From: Methylobacterium sp. J-076
Lineage (GTDB): Bacteria > Pseudomonadota > Alphaproteobacteria > Rhizobiales > Beijerinckiaceae
Direction of reading: 5' to 3'
Length of the DNA stretch: 48,853 bases
Assembly: GCF_022829405.1 (NCBI RefSeq)
Contig: NZ_JAKSXW010000142.1
Location: forward strand, 1-48,853
Below the pieces are notes generated by a model. It searched no databases. It had not been told where the DNA came from and was given only the letters and a program-made list of their open reading frames with translations. The stretch's first letter is position 1, and every line of letters begins with the position of its first letter. The translations under genes were made by a program, and so were the position numbers. Of the stretch, positions 1-9,037 are shown in pieces.

Positions 1-143
1 TCGTAGGCCGTGAACGTCGCCCCGCCCGTCTCCGCAAGGACCTTCGTGATCGCCGCCGTCAGCGACGTCTTCCCGTGGTCCACGTGACCGATCGTGCCGA
101 TGTTGCAGTGCGGCTTGTTGCGGGAGAACTTTTCCTTGCCCAT
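1..143 (-). CDS. tuf: Elongation factor Tu, N-terminal part (runs off the left edge)
   Basis: EF-Tu is the GTPase that carries aminoacyl-tRNA to the ribosome. Only the first 47 codons are present, reading leftwards from the ATG at 141-143. The translation begins MGKEKFSRNKPHCNIGTIG and continues into the G1/P-loop motif GHVDHGKTS, which binds the GTP phosphates and identifies translational GTPases. The start MGKEKFSRNKPHCN is typical of alphaproteobacterial EF-Tu. An AGGA lies about 10 bases upstream of the ATG. The rest of the gene lies outside the window, so whether it is one of two tuf copies cannot be told. Confidence 0.95.
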   Translation of the reverse strand, partial: MGKEKFSRNKPHCNIGTIGHVDHGKTSLTAAITKVLAETGGATFTAY

Positions 144-433
144 GATTCCCGTTCCTGCGGCGGGGGCAACGCGGGCGCCCCGGATCCAGCTCGGCCGCCC
201 CCGACGCTTGACGGGGGCGAAAAGCGCCGGACGCTTAGAAGGTTGGTCCGCCCGGATCAAGGGCCGCGCCGAATCCGCGGGCCGCCGTCAAGGCGACGCC
301 GGCCGGCAGCTGCCGCCACCCCCACGGCCCCGCTTTCGGAAGCTACTGTGTCTTTAAGGGCATAGGCGACTTCCGTTGCCGCGATTAACTTGGCCACATA
401 GGCATTCAGAACAGAACACCGGGTCTCGCCGCA
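144..433. other. Divergent intergenic region between tuf and the beta-barrel gene
   Basis: This 290-bp spacer must hold the promoters of both divergent genes, but no clear -35/-10 pair was assigned. A perfect 8-bp hairpin (CGCCCCCG at 196-203 pairing with CGGGGGCG at 212-219) lies in what would be the tuf leader. It has no T-run on either strand, so it is probably not a terminator; it may be a leader structure. Open frames on both strands here have no coding character. Confidence 0.4.
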
Positions 434-1297
434 ATGATGAAGAAAGTCCTCCTCGCCACCGCCGCTTCGGCCCTCCTCGCGACCGCCGCCGGCGCCGCCG
501 ACCTTCCGCGCCGCGCCGCGCCGCCGCCGATCTTCACCCCCGTGCCGGTCTTCACCTGGACGGGATTCTACGCCGGTCTCGAGTCGGCCTACACCTTCAC
601 CGACAACCAGCGCATCACCACCACCGGCGTGCTCCCGGCGAACGCCACCAACGTCGCCCTCGGCCGCCGCCCCGGCGCCGTGACGACCTCGCAGGACGGC
701 ATCGCCAACATCGGCGGCACCGCCGGCTACAACTACCAGTTCACGCCGGGCTCGGGCATCGTCGTCGGTATCGCCAACAGCATCGACTGGACGGACATCA
801 CCAAGAACCGCTTCGTCCTCGGTGCGCCGAACGTCGCCGGCGGCCCGCCGAACGCCAGCCAGTTCCGCCAGAGCCTCGACTGGCTCGGCACCCTGACCGG
901 CCGCGTCGGCTACGCCTTCGACCGCGTGCTCGTGTACGGGACCGGCGGTCTCGCCTACGGCAACGTGTTCCACGATGCGAACTTCTACAACCCGGCCGGG
1001 GCCCTGCAGTTCGCCGGCCGCTACGACGACTTCAAGACCGGCTACGCCTACGGCGGCGGCATCGAGTACGCCCTGCCGACCGACAGCTTCCTGAGCAACT
1101 TCGCCGTCGGCCGCTACCTCGGCATCAAGTACGACGCCATCACCATCAAGGCCGAGTACATCCACTACGACCTCGGCACGCAGAACGTGCTCGTGAACGC
1201 CGTCTCGGGCGTCGGCACCGGCGCCTACGTCTCGCGCTTCCGCACCGAGGGCAACATCGTCCGCGCTGGCTTCAACTACAAGTTCGGCGGCTTCTAG
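434..1297 (+). CDS. Outer-membrane beta-barrel protein (Omp25/Omp31-like)
   Basis: A 287-residue exported protein. Residues 1-21 form a signal peptide (MMKKVLLATAASALLATAAGA) followed by ADLPRRAAPP, a layout common in small porin-like proteins of Rhizobiales. The segment TWTGFYAGLESAYTFTDN opens the barrel. Repeated aromatic Gly-rich strands follow (TAGYNYQF, GRVGYAFDRVLVYGTGGLAYG), and the C-terminus GFNYKFGGF ends in Phe, the usual outer-membrane assembly signal. A role in envelope integrity or as a minor porin is inferred from the family. The gene stands alone, divergent from tuf, and is followed by a strong intrinsic terminator. Confidence 0.85.
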   Translation: MMKKVLLATAASALLATAAGAADLPRRAAPPPIFTPVPVFTWTGFYAGLESAYTFTDNQRITTTGVLPANATNVALGRRPGAVTTSQDGIANIGGTAGYNYQFTPGSGIVVGIANSIDWTDITKNRFVLGAPNVAGGPPNASQFRQSLDWLGTLTGRVGYAFDRVLVYGTGGLAYGNVFHDANFYNPAGALQFAGRYDDFKTGYAYGGGIEYALPTDSFLSNFAVGRYLGIKYDAITIKAEYIHYDLGTQNVLVNAVSGVGTGAYVSRFRTEGNIVRAGFNYKFGGF

Positions 1298-1332
1298 GAC
1301 CTCTGACGGAGAGGATTCTCCGCGCTAGAAAA

Positions 1333-1365
1333 GGGCGGGTGCCGGATGCGGCGCCCGCCCTTTTT
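1333..1365 (+). terminator. Intrinsic terminator of the beta-barrel gene
   Basis: A 10-bp stem (GGGCGGGTGC at 1333-1342 with GCGCCCGCCC at 1351-1360, one G.T pair) is followed directly by five T residues. It lies 35 bp after the stop codon at 1297 and before the next gene. Confidence 0.85.
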
Positions 1366-1392
1366 CGTGGTCCCTTCGGTGGAGTGGCTCCC

Positions 1393-2040
1393 ATGCACAT
1401 GTACGGCAACTGGCGCTCGGCCGCCGCCTTCCGGGTGCGAATCGCCCTGAAGCTCAAGGGCCTCCCCTACGAGGAGACCTTCATCGACCTCGATGCCGGC
1501 GACCAGCACAAGCCGGAGTTCCGGGCGATCAACCCGCAGGGCGCGGTGCCGGCCCTGTTCGACGGCGACGGGCCGCCGCTCACCCAGTCCCTGGCGATCC
1601 TCGACTACATCGAGGAGACGAAGGGCGGCCAGCGCCTCCTGCCGGAGGACCCGCGGGCGCGGGCGCGGGCGCGGTCCCTGGCGCAGCTCGTGGCCTGCGA
1701 CACGCATCCCCTCTACGTGCCGCGGGTGCGCACCTTCCTCACCGAGGAGTACGGGCTGCCGAAGGAGCGGATGATGGCCTTCGTGCGCCACGCCTTCGGC
1801 ACGGGCCTGAAGACCCTGGAGACCCGCCTGTCCTCCGAGGCCGGGACGGGGCGCTTCTGCCAGGGCGACGCGGTGAGCCACGCCGACCTCTGCCTCGTCA
1901 GCCTGTGGGTCGGGACCGGGATCTTCGGCGTCGACACCGCGCCGTTCCCGACGGTGGGCAGGATCGCGCAGACCTGCCTGGAGATCCCGGCCTTCGCCGA
2001 CGCCCACCCCCTGCGCCAACCGGGCGCCCCGCAGCCGTGA
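1393..2040 (+). CDS. maiA: Maleylacetoacetate isomerase / zeta-class glutathione S-transferase
   Basis: A 215-residue GST-fold protein. It starts MHMYGNWRSAAAFRVRIALK, the glutathione-binding active-site segment of the zeta class (usual form YxYWRSSAAYRVRIAL), and has the NPQGAVPALFDGDGPPLTQSLAILDYIEE glutathione-binding loop at about residues 48-80. The C-terminal helical domain carries FCQGDAVSHADLCLV, the N-capping region of the GST fold. Zeta-class enzymes isomerise maleylacetoacetate or maleylpyruvate in tyrosine or gentisate breakdown; which of these applies cannot be read from the sequence, and no other aromatic-degradation genes are nearby. The ATG at 1393 is preceded by GGTGGAG at good spacing; the ATG at 1399 is an alternative. 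Confidence 0.8.
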   Translation: MHMYGNWRSAAAFRVRIALKLKGLPYEETFIDLDAGDQHKPEFRAINPQGAVPALFDGDGPPLTQSLAILDYIEETKGGQRLLPEDPRARARARSLAQLVACDTHPLYVPRVRTFLTEEYGLPKERMMAFVRHAFGTGLKTLETRLSSEAGTGRFCQGDAVSHADLCLVSLWVGTGIFGVDTAPFPTVGRIAQTCLEIPAFADAHPLRQPGAPQP

Positions 2041-2233
2041 GGCGGTCGCCGCCGAAGTCTCCGGGCGATCGGCAGGAATAAGCCGTCCGGCGGGCCGGGG
2101 CCGGACTTCGACTCCGATAAAAATCGCGGCGCGTCGCCGCGCGGGAAGAACTGGCAATCCCGTGCTGCGTAAGTCTATTCAAGTTCTCCCATCGGCGGCG
2201 ATAAAACCCGGCGCCGCGATCCTCGAGGCATCC

Positions 2234-3565
2234 ATGGCGGCAAGGGCAAGCGAAACTGGGCGTCACCGTGTCGTCGTGGTCGGCGGCGGCGCCGCGGGCC
2301 TGCAACTGGTGACCAAGCTCGGCGACCGCCTCGGAAAGCGCGGGAAGGCGGAGGTGGCGCTCGTCGACCGGGCGCGCACGCATATCTGGAAGCCGCTGCT
2401 GCACGAGGTCGCCGCGGGCAGCCTCGATGTGGGCCACCACGCCGTGGACTACCTCCACCACGCCCACCAGCACCATTTCCGCTACCGGATCGGCCAAATG
2501 ATCGGGCTCGACCGGCAGGCCAAGCAGATCACCCTGGCGCCGAGCTTCGACGCCGAGGGCCGCCAGGTCACGCCCGAGCGGGTCGTGGAATACGACACGC
2601 TGGTGGTGGCGGTGGGCTCCACCACCAACGATTTCGGCACGCCCGGCGTCGCCGAGCACGCCATCGCCCTCGACACGCAGGAGCAGGCGGTGCGCTTCCA
2701 CCAGCGCCTCGTCAACGCCAGCCTGCGGGCGCACACCCAGGCGGGGCCCGTCCGCCCCGGCCAGCTCCACGTGACGGTGATCGGCGCGGGCGCCACCGGC
2801 ACCGAACTCGCCGCCGAGCTGTACCGGACCCTGCGCCACGTGGTGGCCACGGGCCTCGACAAGATCGATCCGGACAAGGACATCCGCATCACCCTCGTGG
2901 AGGCGGCCGACCGGATCCTGCCCGCCGTGCCCGAGCGGCTCTCCGCCGAGGTGATGCAGATGCTCGCCAAGATCGGCGTCGATGTCCGGCTCAAGGCCCG
3001 GGTGACCGAGGTGCGGGCCGACGGCGTCGCCCTGGCCGACGGGACCTTCCTGCCCTCGGAGCTCGTCGTCTGGGCGGCGGGCGTCAAGGCGCCGCCCTTC
3101 CTGCAGGGGATCGGCGGCCTGGAGACCACCCGCACCAACCAGCTCGTGGTGACGCCGACCCTGCAGACCACGCACGACCCCGACATCTTCGCCATGGGCG
3201 ATTGCGCCTACCTCGTGGAGGCGGGCTCCGACCGGCCGATCCCGCCGCGGGCCCAGGCGGCCCACCAGCAGGCCACCCACCTGATCGGGCAGATCGAGGC
3301 GAAGATCGCCGGGCGTCCCCTCACCCCGTTCAAGTACCGGGATTTCGGCTCGCTCGTGTCGCTCGGCCACTACTCGACGGTGGGGAGCCTGATGGGCTTC
3401 ATCCGCGGCCAGAACATGCTGATCGTCGGCCTGTTCGCCCGCATGATGTACCGCTCGCTCTACAAGATGCACGAGCGCGCGCTGCACGGTACGGTGAAGA
3501 CGACCATCGACGCGATGGCCCGCGCCCTCACCCGTCGCACGGTCTCGCGGGTGAAGCTGCACTAG
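2234..3565 (+). CDS. ndh: Type II NADH:quinone oxidoreductase (NDH-2)
   Basis: A 443-residue FAD-dependent dehydrogenase that passes electrons from NADH to quinone without pumping protons, at the inner face of the membrane. Two Rossmann dinucleotide motifs are visible: VVVVGGGAAGLQL at about residue 13 for FAD and VTVIGAGATGTELAAEL at about residue 180 for NADH. VVWAAGVKAPPFL and the FAD-contacting segment DIFAMGDCAYL (about residue 320) follow in the usual order, with a basic amphipathic C-terminus. Length fits the family. The ATG at 2234 was chosen because the Rossmann motif then begins near residue 13 and GAGG lies 5 bases upstream; an in-frame GTG at 2162 would add 24 residues unlike the family. 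Confidence 0.88.
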   Translation: MAARASETGRHRVVVVGGGAAGLQLVTKLGDRLGKRGKAEVALVDRARTHIWKPLLHEVAAGSLDVGHHAVDYLHHAHQHHFRYRIGQMIGLDRQAKQITLAPSFDAEGRQVTPERVVEYDTLVVAVGSTTNDFGTPGVAEHAIALDTQEQAVRFHQRLVNASLRAHTQAGPVRPGQLHVTVIGAGATGTELAAELYRTLRHVVATGLDKIDPDKDIRITLVEAADRILPAVPERLSAEVMQMLAKIGVDVRLKARVTEVRADGVALADGTFLPSELVVWAAGVKAPPFLQGIGGLETTRTNQLVVTPTLQTTHDPDIFAMGDCAYLVEAGSDRPIPPRAQAAHQQATHLIGQIEAKIAGRPLTPFKYRDFGSLVSLGHYSTVGSLMGFIRGQNMLIVGLFARMMYRSLYKMHERALHGTVKTTIDAMARALTRRTVSRVKLH

Positions 3566-3582
3566 ACTCCAGGGAGAACGCC

Positions 3583-3885
3583 ATGATCCTCGTCAGCGTG
3601 ATGTACCCGGCCGGCCCGCCCTTCGACATGGGCTATTACCTGAACACGCACATGCCGCTGGTGCGCGAGCGCTGGTCCGGCCTCGGCCTGCACGAGGCCA
3701 CCGTGGTGACGGGCAAGGGCACGCCCGATGGCGGCCCGGCCCCGTTCCAGGTGATGGCCCTTCTGAAGTTCGAGTCGGCCGACGCCTTCGGCAAGGCCGC
3801 CGCCGCGCACGGGGCCGAGATCTTCGCCGACATCCCGAACTTCACCCAGGCCCGGGCCCAGGTGCAACTCAACGACTTCGCGTGA
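3583..3885 (+). CDS. EthD-like small dimeric alpha-beta barrel protein
   Basis: A 100-residue protein starting MILVSVMYPAGPPFDMGYYLNTHMPLV. The pattern of a beta strand followed by [FY]DxxYYxxxHMPL is the hallmark of the EthD ferredoxin-like fold. Members act in ether and other degradative pathways, mostly without a defined reaction; no specific function can be given. It lies 17 bp after ndh with its own AGGGAGAAC site before the ATG, so it may be co-transcribed with ndh, and it overlaps the next gene by 4 bases (GTGA). Confidence 0.75.
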   Translation: MILVSVMYPAGPPFDMGYYLNTHMPLVRERWSGLGLHEATVVTGKGTPDGGPAPFQVMALLKFESADAFGKAAAAHGAEIFADIPNFTQARAQVQLNDFA

Positions 3886-4193
3886 TCGACGTCATCGAAG
3901 CGGTGAAGAAGGCCGAGCCGGCGCTCGGCCCCTACGTCCTCGTCCTGCGCGGCGACGCCCGGGCGCTGGCCGCACCGGATCGCTTCACCCCCGAGGCCCT
4001 GGCCTGGATCGAGGCGAATGCGCCGGGGGGACGCCTTGCCCAGGTGGACGTGCTGCTGAGCCCCTACCCCGGCGCCCCCCCGGCCGCCCGGACCCTGACC
4101 GTCGCCGCCTTCGGCGACTCGCGCCAGCTCGCGGCCTTCGCCACGGCCTGGACCGCCGACCCCCTCGACGACGAGGACGAGACGGCGGTCTGA
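3882..4193 (+). CDS. Hypothetical protein, translationally coupled to the EthD-like gene
   Basis: A 103-residue protein not recognised. It starts at a GTG whose last bases form the TGA stop of the preceding gene (GTGA at 3882-3885), a classic coupling overlap. It is predicted soluble, with no signal peptide or membrane segment. It contains a strand-like run LAQVDVLLSPYPG and an acidic tail DDEDETAV. The overlap suggests it is made in step with the EthD-like protein and may work with it. Confidence 0.65.
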   Translation: MIDVIEAVKKAEPALGPYVLVLRGDARALAAPDRFTPEALAWIEANAPGGRLAQVDVLLSPYPGAPPAARTLTVAAFGDSRQLAAFATAWTADPLDDEDETAV

Positions 4194-4215
4194 GGGACCG
4201 CGGGGCGGCGGCGGG

Positions 4216-7200
4216 CTACGCCGCCCTGATCGTGCGGATGATCCGCAGGGTCTTGGCCCGCTGCACCTCCAGGCGCCGGATCAGCTGAGAGAGGTCGCCG
4301 CCCGCATGGGCGGCGGCCTCCAGCTCGCGGCAGAGTTCCGACAGCCCCGCGAAACCGAGCATCCCCGCCGCCGAGACCATGGCGTGGGCGTCGTGGGCGA
4401 TCTCCTGCCGGTCGTTCATGGCCAGCCGGAACCGCTGCGAGAGCTCGCCGGCCAGCATGTCGAGCAGGCCATCGACCCGGTCCGGCCCGAACCGCAGGCG
4501 CATGGCGTCGAGCACCTCGGCGTCGAGGGCCTGGGGGTCGATGGCCGGATCCGGCGGGACCACGGGTTCCGGCCGGGCCAGCCGCTTGCGCGCCCCCGGG
4601 GCGGTCCACCGCTCGATCATGGCGCAGAGGTCGTTCCGGCGGAACGGCTTGCCCACATGATCGTCCATCCCGGCCTGGAGCAATTCCTCGATCTGCTCCG
4701 GCAGGACGTTGGCCGTCATCGCCACGATGGGGACGTCGCAGGCCGGCGGGGCGAGGGTGCGGATCCGGCGCGTGGCCGCGAGCCCGTCCACCCCGGGCAT
4801 CTGCACGTCCATCAGCACCAGATCGAAATCGAGCCCCATGGCGAAGGCGGCCTCGACGGCGGCGAAGGCCTCGCCCCCATCGACGGCCACGGCGACCTCG
4901 TAGCCCTGCGATTCGAGCACGGCGCAGGCGAGTTCGCGGTTGATGGCGACGTCCTCGGCCAGGAGCAGCCGCAGGGTGCGGGTCTTTTCCGGCACCGCCC
5001 CGCCCGTGATCGCCGCCACGGTGCCCGGCATGTCGCGCCGGGGCTGGGCGGGGGACAGGGCGGGCTGCTCCCCGCGCGGAAGGGTCAGGGTGAACCAGAA
5101 GGTCGAGCCCTCCCCCTCCCGGCTATCGACCCCGATCTCGCCGCCCATCAGCGTCACGAGCTGGTGGGAGATGGCGAGGCCGAGGCCGGTGCCGCCGAAG
5201 CGCCGGCTGATCGAGCCGTCCACTTGGCTGAAGCGCCGGAACAGGCGCGCCTGGTCGGCCGGCGCGATGCCGATGCCCGTATCGGTGACGGCGAAGTGCA
5301 GGGCCTCCCCCGGCCGGCCTTCCGGCGCGAGGCCGCCGCCCCGGCGCCGGACGCTCAAGGTGACGGAGCCGACCGTGGTGAACTTCACCGCGTTGTTCAG
5401 GAGGTTCAGGAGCACCTGCTGGAGGCGGCTCGAATCGCCCACCACGAAACGGGGCAGGTCGGGGTCGAGATCGACCCTGATCGCCAAGCCGCTCTTCAGC
5501 GCGCCGCCGCGCACGATCGAGATCGCCGCCTCGATGAGGGAGACGAGGGGGAAGGCCACGGCCTCCAGGGCCAGCTCCCCCGCCTCGATCTTCGAGAAGT
5601 CGAGGACGTCGTTCACCACCGTGAGCAGGGCGGTGCCCGAATTCTGGATCAGGCTGAGGCGCCGCCTGTCCTCGCCCACCAGCGTGTCGCCCTCGAGCAG
5701 CAGGTCGGCGTAGCCGAGGATCCCGTTCAGGGGCGTGCGGATCTCGTGGCTCATGGCGGCCAGGAAGTTGCTCTTGGCCGCGCTCGCCCGCTCGGCCTCG
5801 GCGCGGGCCGTCTCGGCATCGTGGGTCGCCGCGCGCAGCGCCGCCTCGGTCGCCTTCGAATCGGTGATGTCGAGGTGCAGCCCGACCATCCGCACCGGGC
5901 GCTCGGCATCGCCGAACACGGTGCGGCCCCGGGCGTAGATCCACCGATCCCCGGCGCGGAACTGGGCGGCGTAGGTGGTGCGGGAATCGATCGCCCGACG
6001 GACCTCGTTCCAGGCGTCGGCGGCGTCGTCGGGGTTGAGGAGGGCGGTCCACTCGGCGGCGGAGAGCAGGCAGGTCTCCCCGGGGCCGCATTCCAGGCCG
6101 TGCATCCGCGCGCTCTCGGGCGCGAGGCTCACGAGGCCCGTCTGCATGTCCCAATCCCAGGTGCCGGCCCCCGCCGCCTCCAGGGCGAGGCCGAGCAGCT
6201 GGCGCGCATCCTCCACGGCGATGCGGGCGGTGACGATGTCATCGACGTCGAGGGCGGTGCCGAACCATTCGAGGATGTCGCCCCTGGCGTCGAGCAGGAT
6301 CGGCGAGACCGAGATCTGGTGCCAGCGGTACACGCCGTCGTGGCGGCGGATCCGCCACTGGCCGGAATAGCCCTGTCCGGTCGCCAGGGCCCGCTCCCAG
6401 GCCTTCTGCATCGCCGCGGAATCATCGGGATGGTTGCGGGCGAGGCGCTCGGCCCGGGCGGCGCCGATCGGCCCGTAATAGGCGCGGAACTGGGCGTTGA
6501 GATACGTCGCCTCGCCGTCGCTGACCCGCATGGTCCACACGAGGAGGGGCAGGCTCTCGGCGAGGCCGCGGTAGCGCACGTCGCTGCGCCGGACGGCGTC
6601 CTGCACCCGGCGCATCTCGGTGACGTCGATCAGCACGCCGACGAGGCCGATCGCCGTCCCGTCGGCGTCGTGCTGGCACACGCCCCGCACCACCACGTCG
6701 CGGGTGGAGGCGTCGGGCCGCAGGATCCGCGCCTCGTAGGCGAAGGAGTCCCCCGAGGCCACCGCCGCGGCCACGGCGGCCTGGACGCGCTCGCGGTCGT
6801 CGGGGTGATAGTAGGCGGCGAGCTGGGCGAGGTTGGGCGGGGGCTGCTGCGGATCGAGCCCGCTGATCCGGAACAGGCCGGGCGACCACGTCACCCGCCC
6901 GTCCGCCAGGGTGACCTGCCACGTTCCGATGGAGGCGAGCCATTCGGCCATCATCAGCTGGGCGTCGGCGCTCTCCTGCGCCCGGGCCCTGAGCTCGATC
7001 TCGTCGTTCTGCTTGAAGATGACCGCCTCGCGCGCCTGGACCACGGCGGCGGCCTTCGTCCGCTCGGCATTGGCGTGCGCCAGCCGCAGATGGGCGATGA
7101 CGGTCTCGGCGAGGTCGGCGAAGGTGGCGGCGTGCTCGTCGGTGAAGTCGCGCGGGACCGTGTCCACGAGACAGAAGGTGCCGACCGGCAGCCCCTTCTC

Positions 7201-7596
7201 CAGGGCCAGGGGAATGCCGGCGTAGAAGCGCACGGCCCCCTCGCCGCGCACGGCGGCGAGGTCGCGGAAATCGGGGTGCTCGCGGGTATCCCGCGCGACG
7301 ATGGTGGTGCCCCGCTCGACGGTGAAGTGACAGAAGGTCTGGCGCCGGGGGGCGGTGGTGGGGATCAGCTCGCAGGGCGTCTTCAGCCAGACCTGCTCGT
7401 CGCCCATCATGGCGACGAAGGCGCCGGCCACGCCGAACACGCGCCGGGCGATCCGGCACACCGCCTCGAAATGCGGCTCCGGCGCGGTGCCGAGGATGCC
7501 GAGGGCGGCCAGGGCCTCGATCCGGGCGGCCTCGTCGCGGGCCGGCCCGGGGCCAGGGGGGGACTGAGGGATGTCCTGCGTCGGGTCCTGTATCAT
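4216..7596 (-). CDS. Hybrid sensor histidine kinase GAF-PAS-PAS-PAS-HisKA-HATPase-REC-HPt
   Basis: A 1126-residue soluble phosphorelay kinase. From the N-terminus: a GAF domain (about 30-175), three PAS domains (about 215-335, 340-460 and 470-590), a short coiled linker, HisKA with phospho-accepting His617 in AAMSHEIRTPLNG, HATPase_c with NLLNNAVKF, DTGIGI and GGTGLGLAIS boxes, a receiver with Asp930 in DLVLMDVQMPG, and a C-terminal HPt with likely His1071 in AHAMVSAAGMLG. All key phosphotransfer residues are present. No membrane segment is seen, so the signal should be cytoplasmic. Its ATG overlaps the stop of the upstream O-antigen-ligase-like gene (ATGA at 7593-7596), which indicates coupled expression. 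No dedicated response regulator lies beside it. Confidence 0.93.
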   Translation of the reverse strand: MIQDPTQDIPQSPPGPGPARDEAARIEALAALGILGTAPEPHFEAVCRIARRVFGVAGAFVAMMGDEQVWLKTPCELIPTTAPRRQTFCHFTVERGTTIVARDTREHPDFRDLAAVRGEGAVRFYAGIPLALEKGLPVGTFCLVDTVPRDFTDEHAATFADLAETVIAHLRLAHANAERTKAAAVVQAREAVIFKQNDEIELRARAQESADAQLMMAEWLASIGTWQVTLADGRVTWSPGLFRISGLDPQQPPPNLAQLAAYYHPDDRERVQAAVAAAVASGDSFAYEARILRPDASTRDVVVRGVCQHDADGTAIGLVGVLIDVTEMRRVQDAVRRSDVRYRGLAESLPLLVWTMRVSDGEATYLNAQFRAYYGPIGAARAERLARNHPDDSAAMQKAWERALATGQGYSGQWRIRRHDGVYRWHQISVSPILLDARGDILEWFGTALDVDDIVTARIAVEDARQLLGLALEAAGAGTWDWDMQTGLVSLAPESARMHGLECGPGETCLLSAAEWTALLNPDDAADAWNEVRRAIDSRTTYAAQFRAGDRWIYARGRTVFGDAERPVRMVGLHLDITDSKATEAALRAATHDAETARAEAERASAAKSNFLAAMSHEIRTPLNGILGYADLLLEGDTLVGEDRRRLSLIQNSGTALLTVVNDVLDFSKIEAGELALEAVAFPLVSLIEAAISIVRGGALKSGLAIRVDLDPDLPRFVVGDSSRLQQVLLNLLNNAVKFTTVGSVTLSVRRRGGGLAPEGRPGEALHFAVTDTGIGIAPADQARLFRRFSQVDGSISRRFGGTGLGLAISHQLVTLMGGEIGVDSREGEGSTFWFTLTLPRGEQPALSPAQPRRDMPGTVAAITGGAVPEKTRTLRLLLAEDVAINRELACAVLESQGYEVAVAVDGGEAFAAVEAAFAMGLDFDLVLMDVQMPGVDGLAATRRIRTLAPPACDVPIVAMTANVLPEQIEELLQAGMDDHVGKPFRRNDLCAMIERWTAPGARKRLARPEPVVPPDPAIDPQALDAEVLDAMRLRFGPDRVDGLLDMLAGELSQRFRLAMNDRQEIAHDAHAMVSAAGMLGFAGLSELCRELEAAAHAGGDLSQLIRRLEVQRAKTLRIIRTIRAA

Positions 7597-8888
7597 CGGC
7601 CGCGCACCGTCCCGTATTGCCACGCCTCCGGATCGACTGCCCCGGTCCTCCGCCGCTTGTGCCACGACAGGCGGGCCGCCTCCAGTGCCCAGACCATGCC
7701 CAGCATCATGTAGACGTGGCGCCACTTCTCGATATCGATCTGGAATGCCTGGAGGAAGAACATGAACAGCGCAGGCCAGACGATTTGCGCATGGCGGGCA
7801 TAGGGCGACCGGCGGGTGATGAGCCGGAAGCCGACGACGGTCGTGGCGCCGACCAGGAGGATGAAGACGGCACCGCCGAACCACCCGCCGTTGGCGAAGG
7901 AGCCGATGTAGGAATTGTGCGGCTCCAGGCCGAAGACGAGGCGCCAGTGCATCGGCCCCATCCCGAAGGGCCGCTCCATCAGCATCGGGATGCCCCGGAG
8001 CTGGTTGCCGAAGCGGCCGGTCTCCCCCTCGTCGTAATCCTGGGTGAGGGCGGCGCGGGTCTCGAACATCTGCCGGACGGAGTCGAGGCAGAGCAGCCCG
8101 GCCACGGCCACGAGCCCGAGCCCGAGGGTCGCCAGGGTCAGGAGCACGATCCGCCGCCGCAGCCGGGCCGACCCGCTCGCCGCGTAGACCGACACCACCA
8201 TGACCGTCACGGCGACGACGGTGCCGCCCCAGGAGCCGCGGGAGAAGGATAGGAAGATCCCCGCGAGGATCACGAGGAGGCCCGCGAGGCTCAGCGCCGG
8301 CCGCCGGGCGGTGCCGGTCAGCAGGGCGTGCATCAGGTAGAGGGCGCCGAGCGTCAGGAACGAGCCGAACACGTTCGGGTCCTGAAAGGTGCCCGAGGTC
8401 CGGCCGTAGCGGTAGAACAGGTCCTCGACTCCCAGGAGGTCGAGATAGCCGACGATGCCGGCGATGGCCGAGAACAGGCAGCTCGCCGTGTAGGCCTTCA
8501 GGGCCAGCTCCATCCGGGCATGGGTGTCGTCGGCGAAGACCATCGCGAAGAACACCCCCGTCGTACACAGGTAGACGAGCTGGACCGTCCAGGTGACCGG
8601 GAACTCCTCGTCGAGGAAGGGCAGCAGGCTGGCGATCATCGCCGCCGGATAGAGCACCAGCAGGGCGACCAGGGGCAGCACGCCCCGGTGCAGCCGCAGG
8701 CCGAGGCACAGCCACAGGGCGATGGTGGGGATCGCGATCACGTCGTAGGGCGACGTGTCGGAGAAGGCGAAGCAGGCGAAGAACACGAAGGCTGCGAACA
8801 TCGCCCCCGCGACGGCGCGCACCGCATCGATCAGCGGCAGGCCGGGCGCTGCGGCGAGGGCCCCGGCGGGGGCGGCGGCGTGAGCCAT
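7593..8888 (-). CDS. O-antigen ligase / Wzy-type polysaccharide membrane protein
   Basis: A 431-residue polytopic membrane protein with about ten hydrophobic segments. GRTSGTFQDPNVFGSFL, LSFSRGSWGG and the long periplasmic loop ending in GLEPHNSYIG are the signature pieces of the O-antigen ligase/polymerase (Wzy_C) superfamily, which joins or polymerises lipid-linked glycans on the periplasmic side. Whether this one ligates or polymerises cannot be told. The ATG at 8886-8888 is preceded by GGAG; a start at 8942 would add an arginine-rich tail and is less likely. No other glycan genes are adjacent. The overlap with the histidine kinase gene is unusual and suggests that the kinase controls, or is controlled with, envelope glycan production. 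Confidence 0.82.
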   Translation of the reverse strand: MAHAAAPAGALAAAPGLPLIDAVRAVAGAMFAAFVFFACFAFSDTSPYDVIAIPTIALWLCLGLRLHRGVLPLVALLVLYPAAMIASLLPFLDEEFPVTWTVQLVYLCTTGVFFAMVFADDTHARMELALKAYTASCLFSAIAGIVGYLDLLGVEDLFYRYGRTSGTFQDPNVFGSFLTLGALYLMHALLTGTARRPALSLAGLLVILAGIFLSFSRGSWGGTVVAVTVMVVSVYAASGSARLRRRIVLLTLATLGLGLVAVAGLLCLDSVRQMFETRAALTQDYDEGETGRFGNQLRGIPMLMERPFGMGPMHWRLVFGLEPHNSYIGSFANGGWFGGAVFILLVGATTVVGFRLITRRSPYARHAQIVWPALFMFFLQAFQIDIEKWRHVYMMLGMVWALEAARLSWHKRRRTGAVDPEAWQYGTVRGR

Positions 8889-9037
8889 GATACGCGACTC
8901 CGCGGGCCGGAGACGCGGGCCCACGCCGCCTCTATCGCGCACAAATGGTTTCGGCCGGGTAACGCCGGGGCGGATCGCCCGCCCCGGGTTGCAGGACCAT
9001 CCGGGAGCGACATCCCGGAAGCCCGACGCGAGGGGCC

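Noticed and set aside
196..219. Hairpin upstream of tuf considered as a terminator
   Set aside because: There is no T-run on either side, and no gene ends there.
7597..8715. Upstream extension of the histidine kinase frame to about 1500 residues
   Set aside because: The added part overlaps the O-antigen-ligase-like gene in another frame and is low-complexity Arg/Pro/Gly; the ATGA overlap gives a clear start at 7596.
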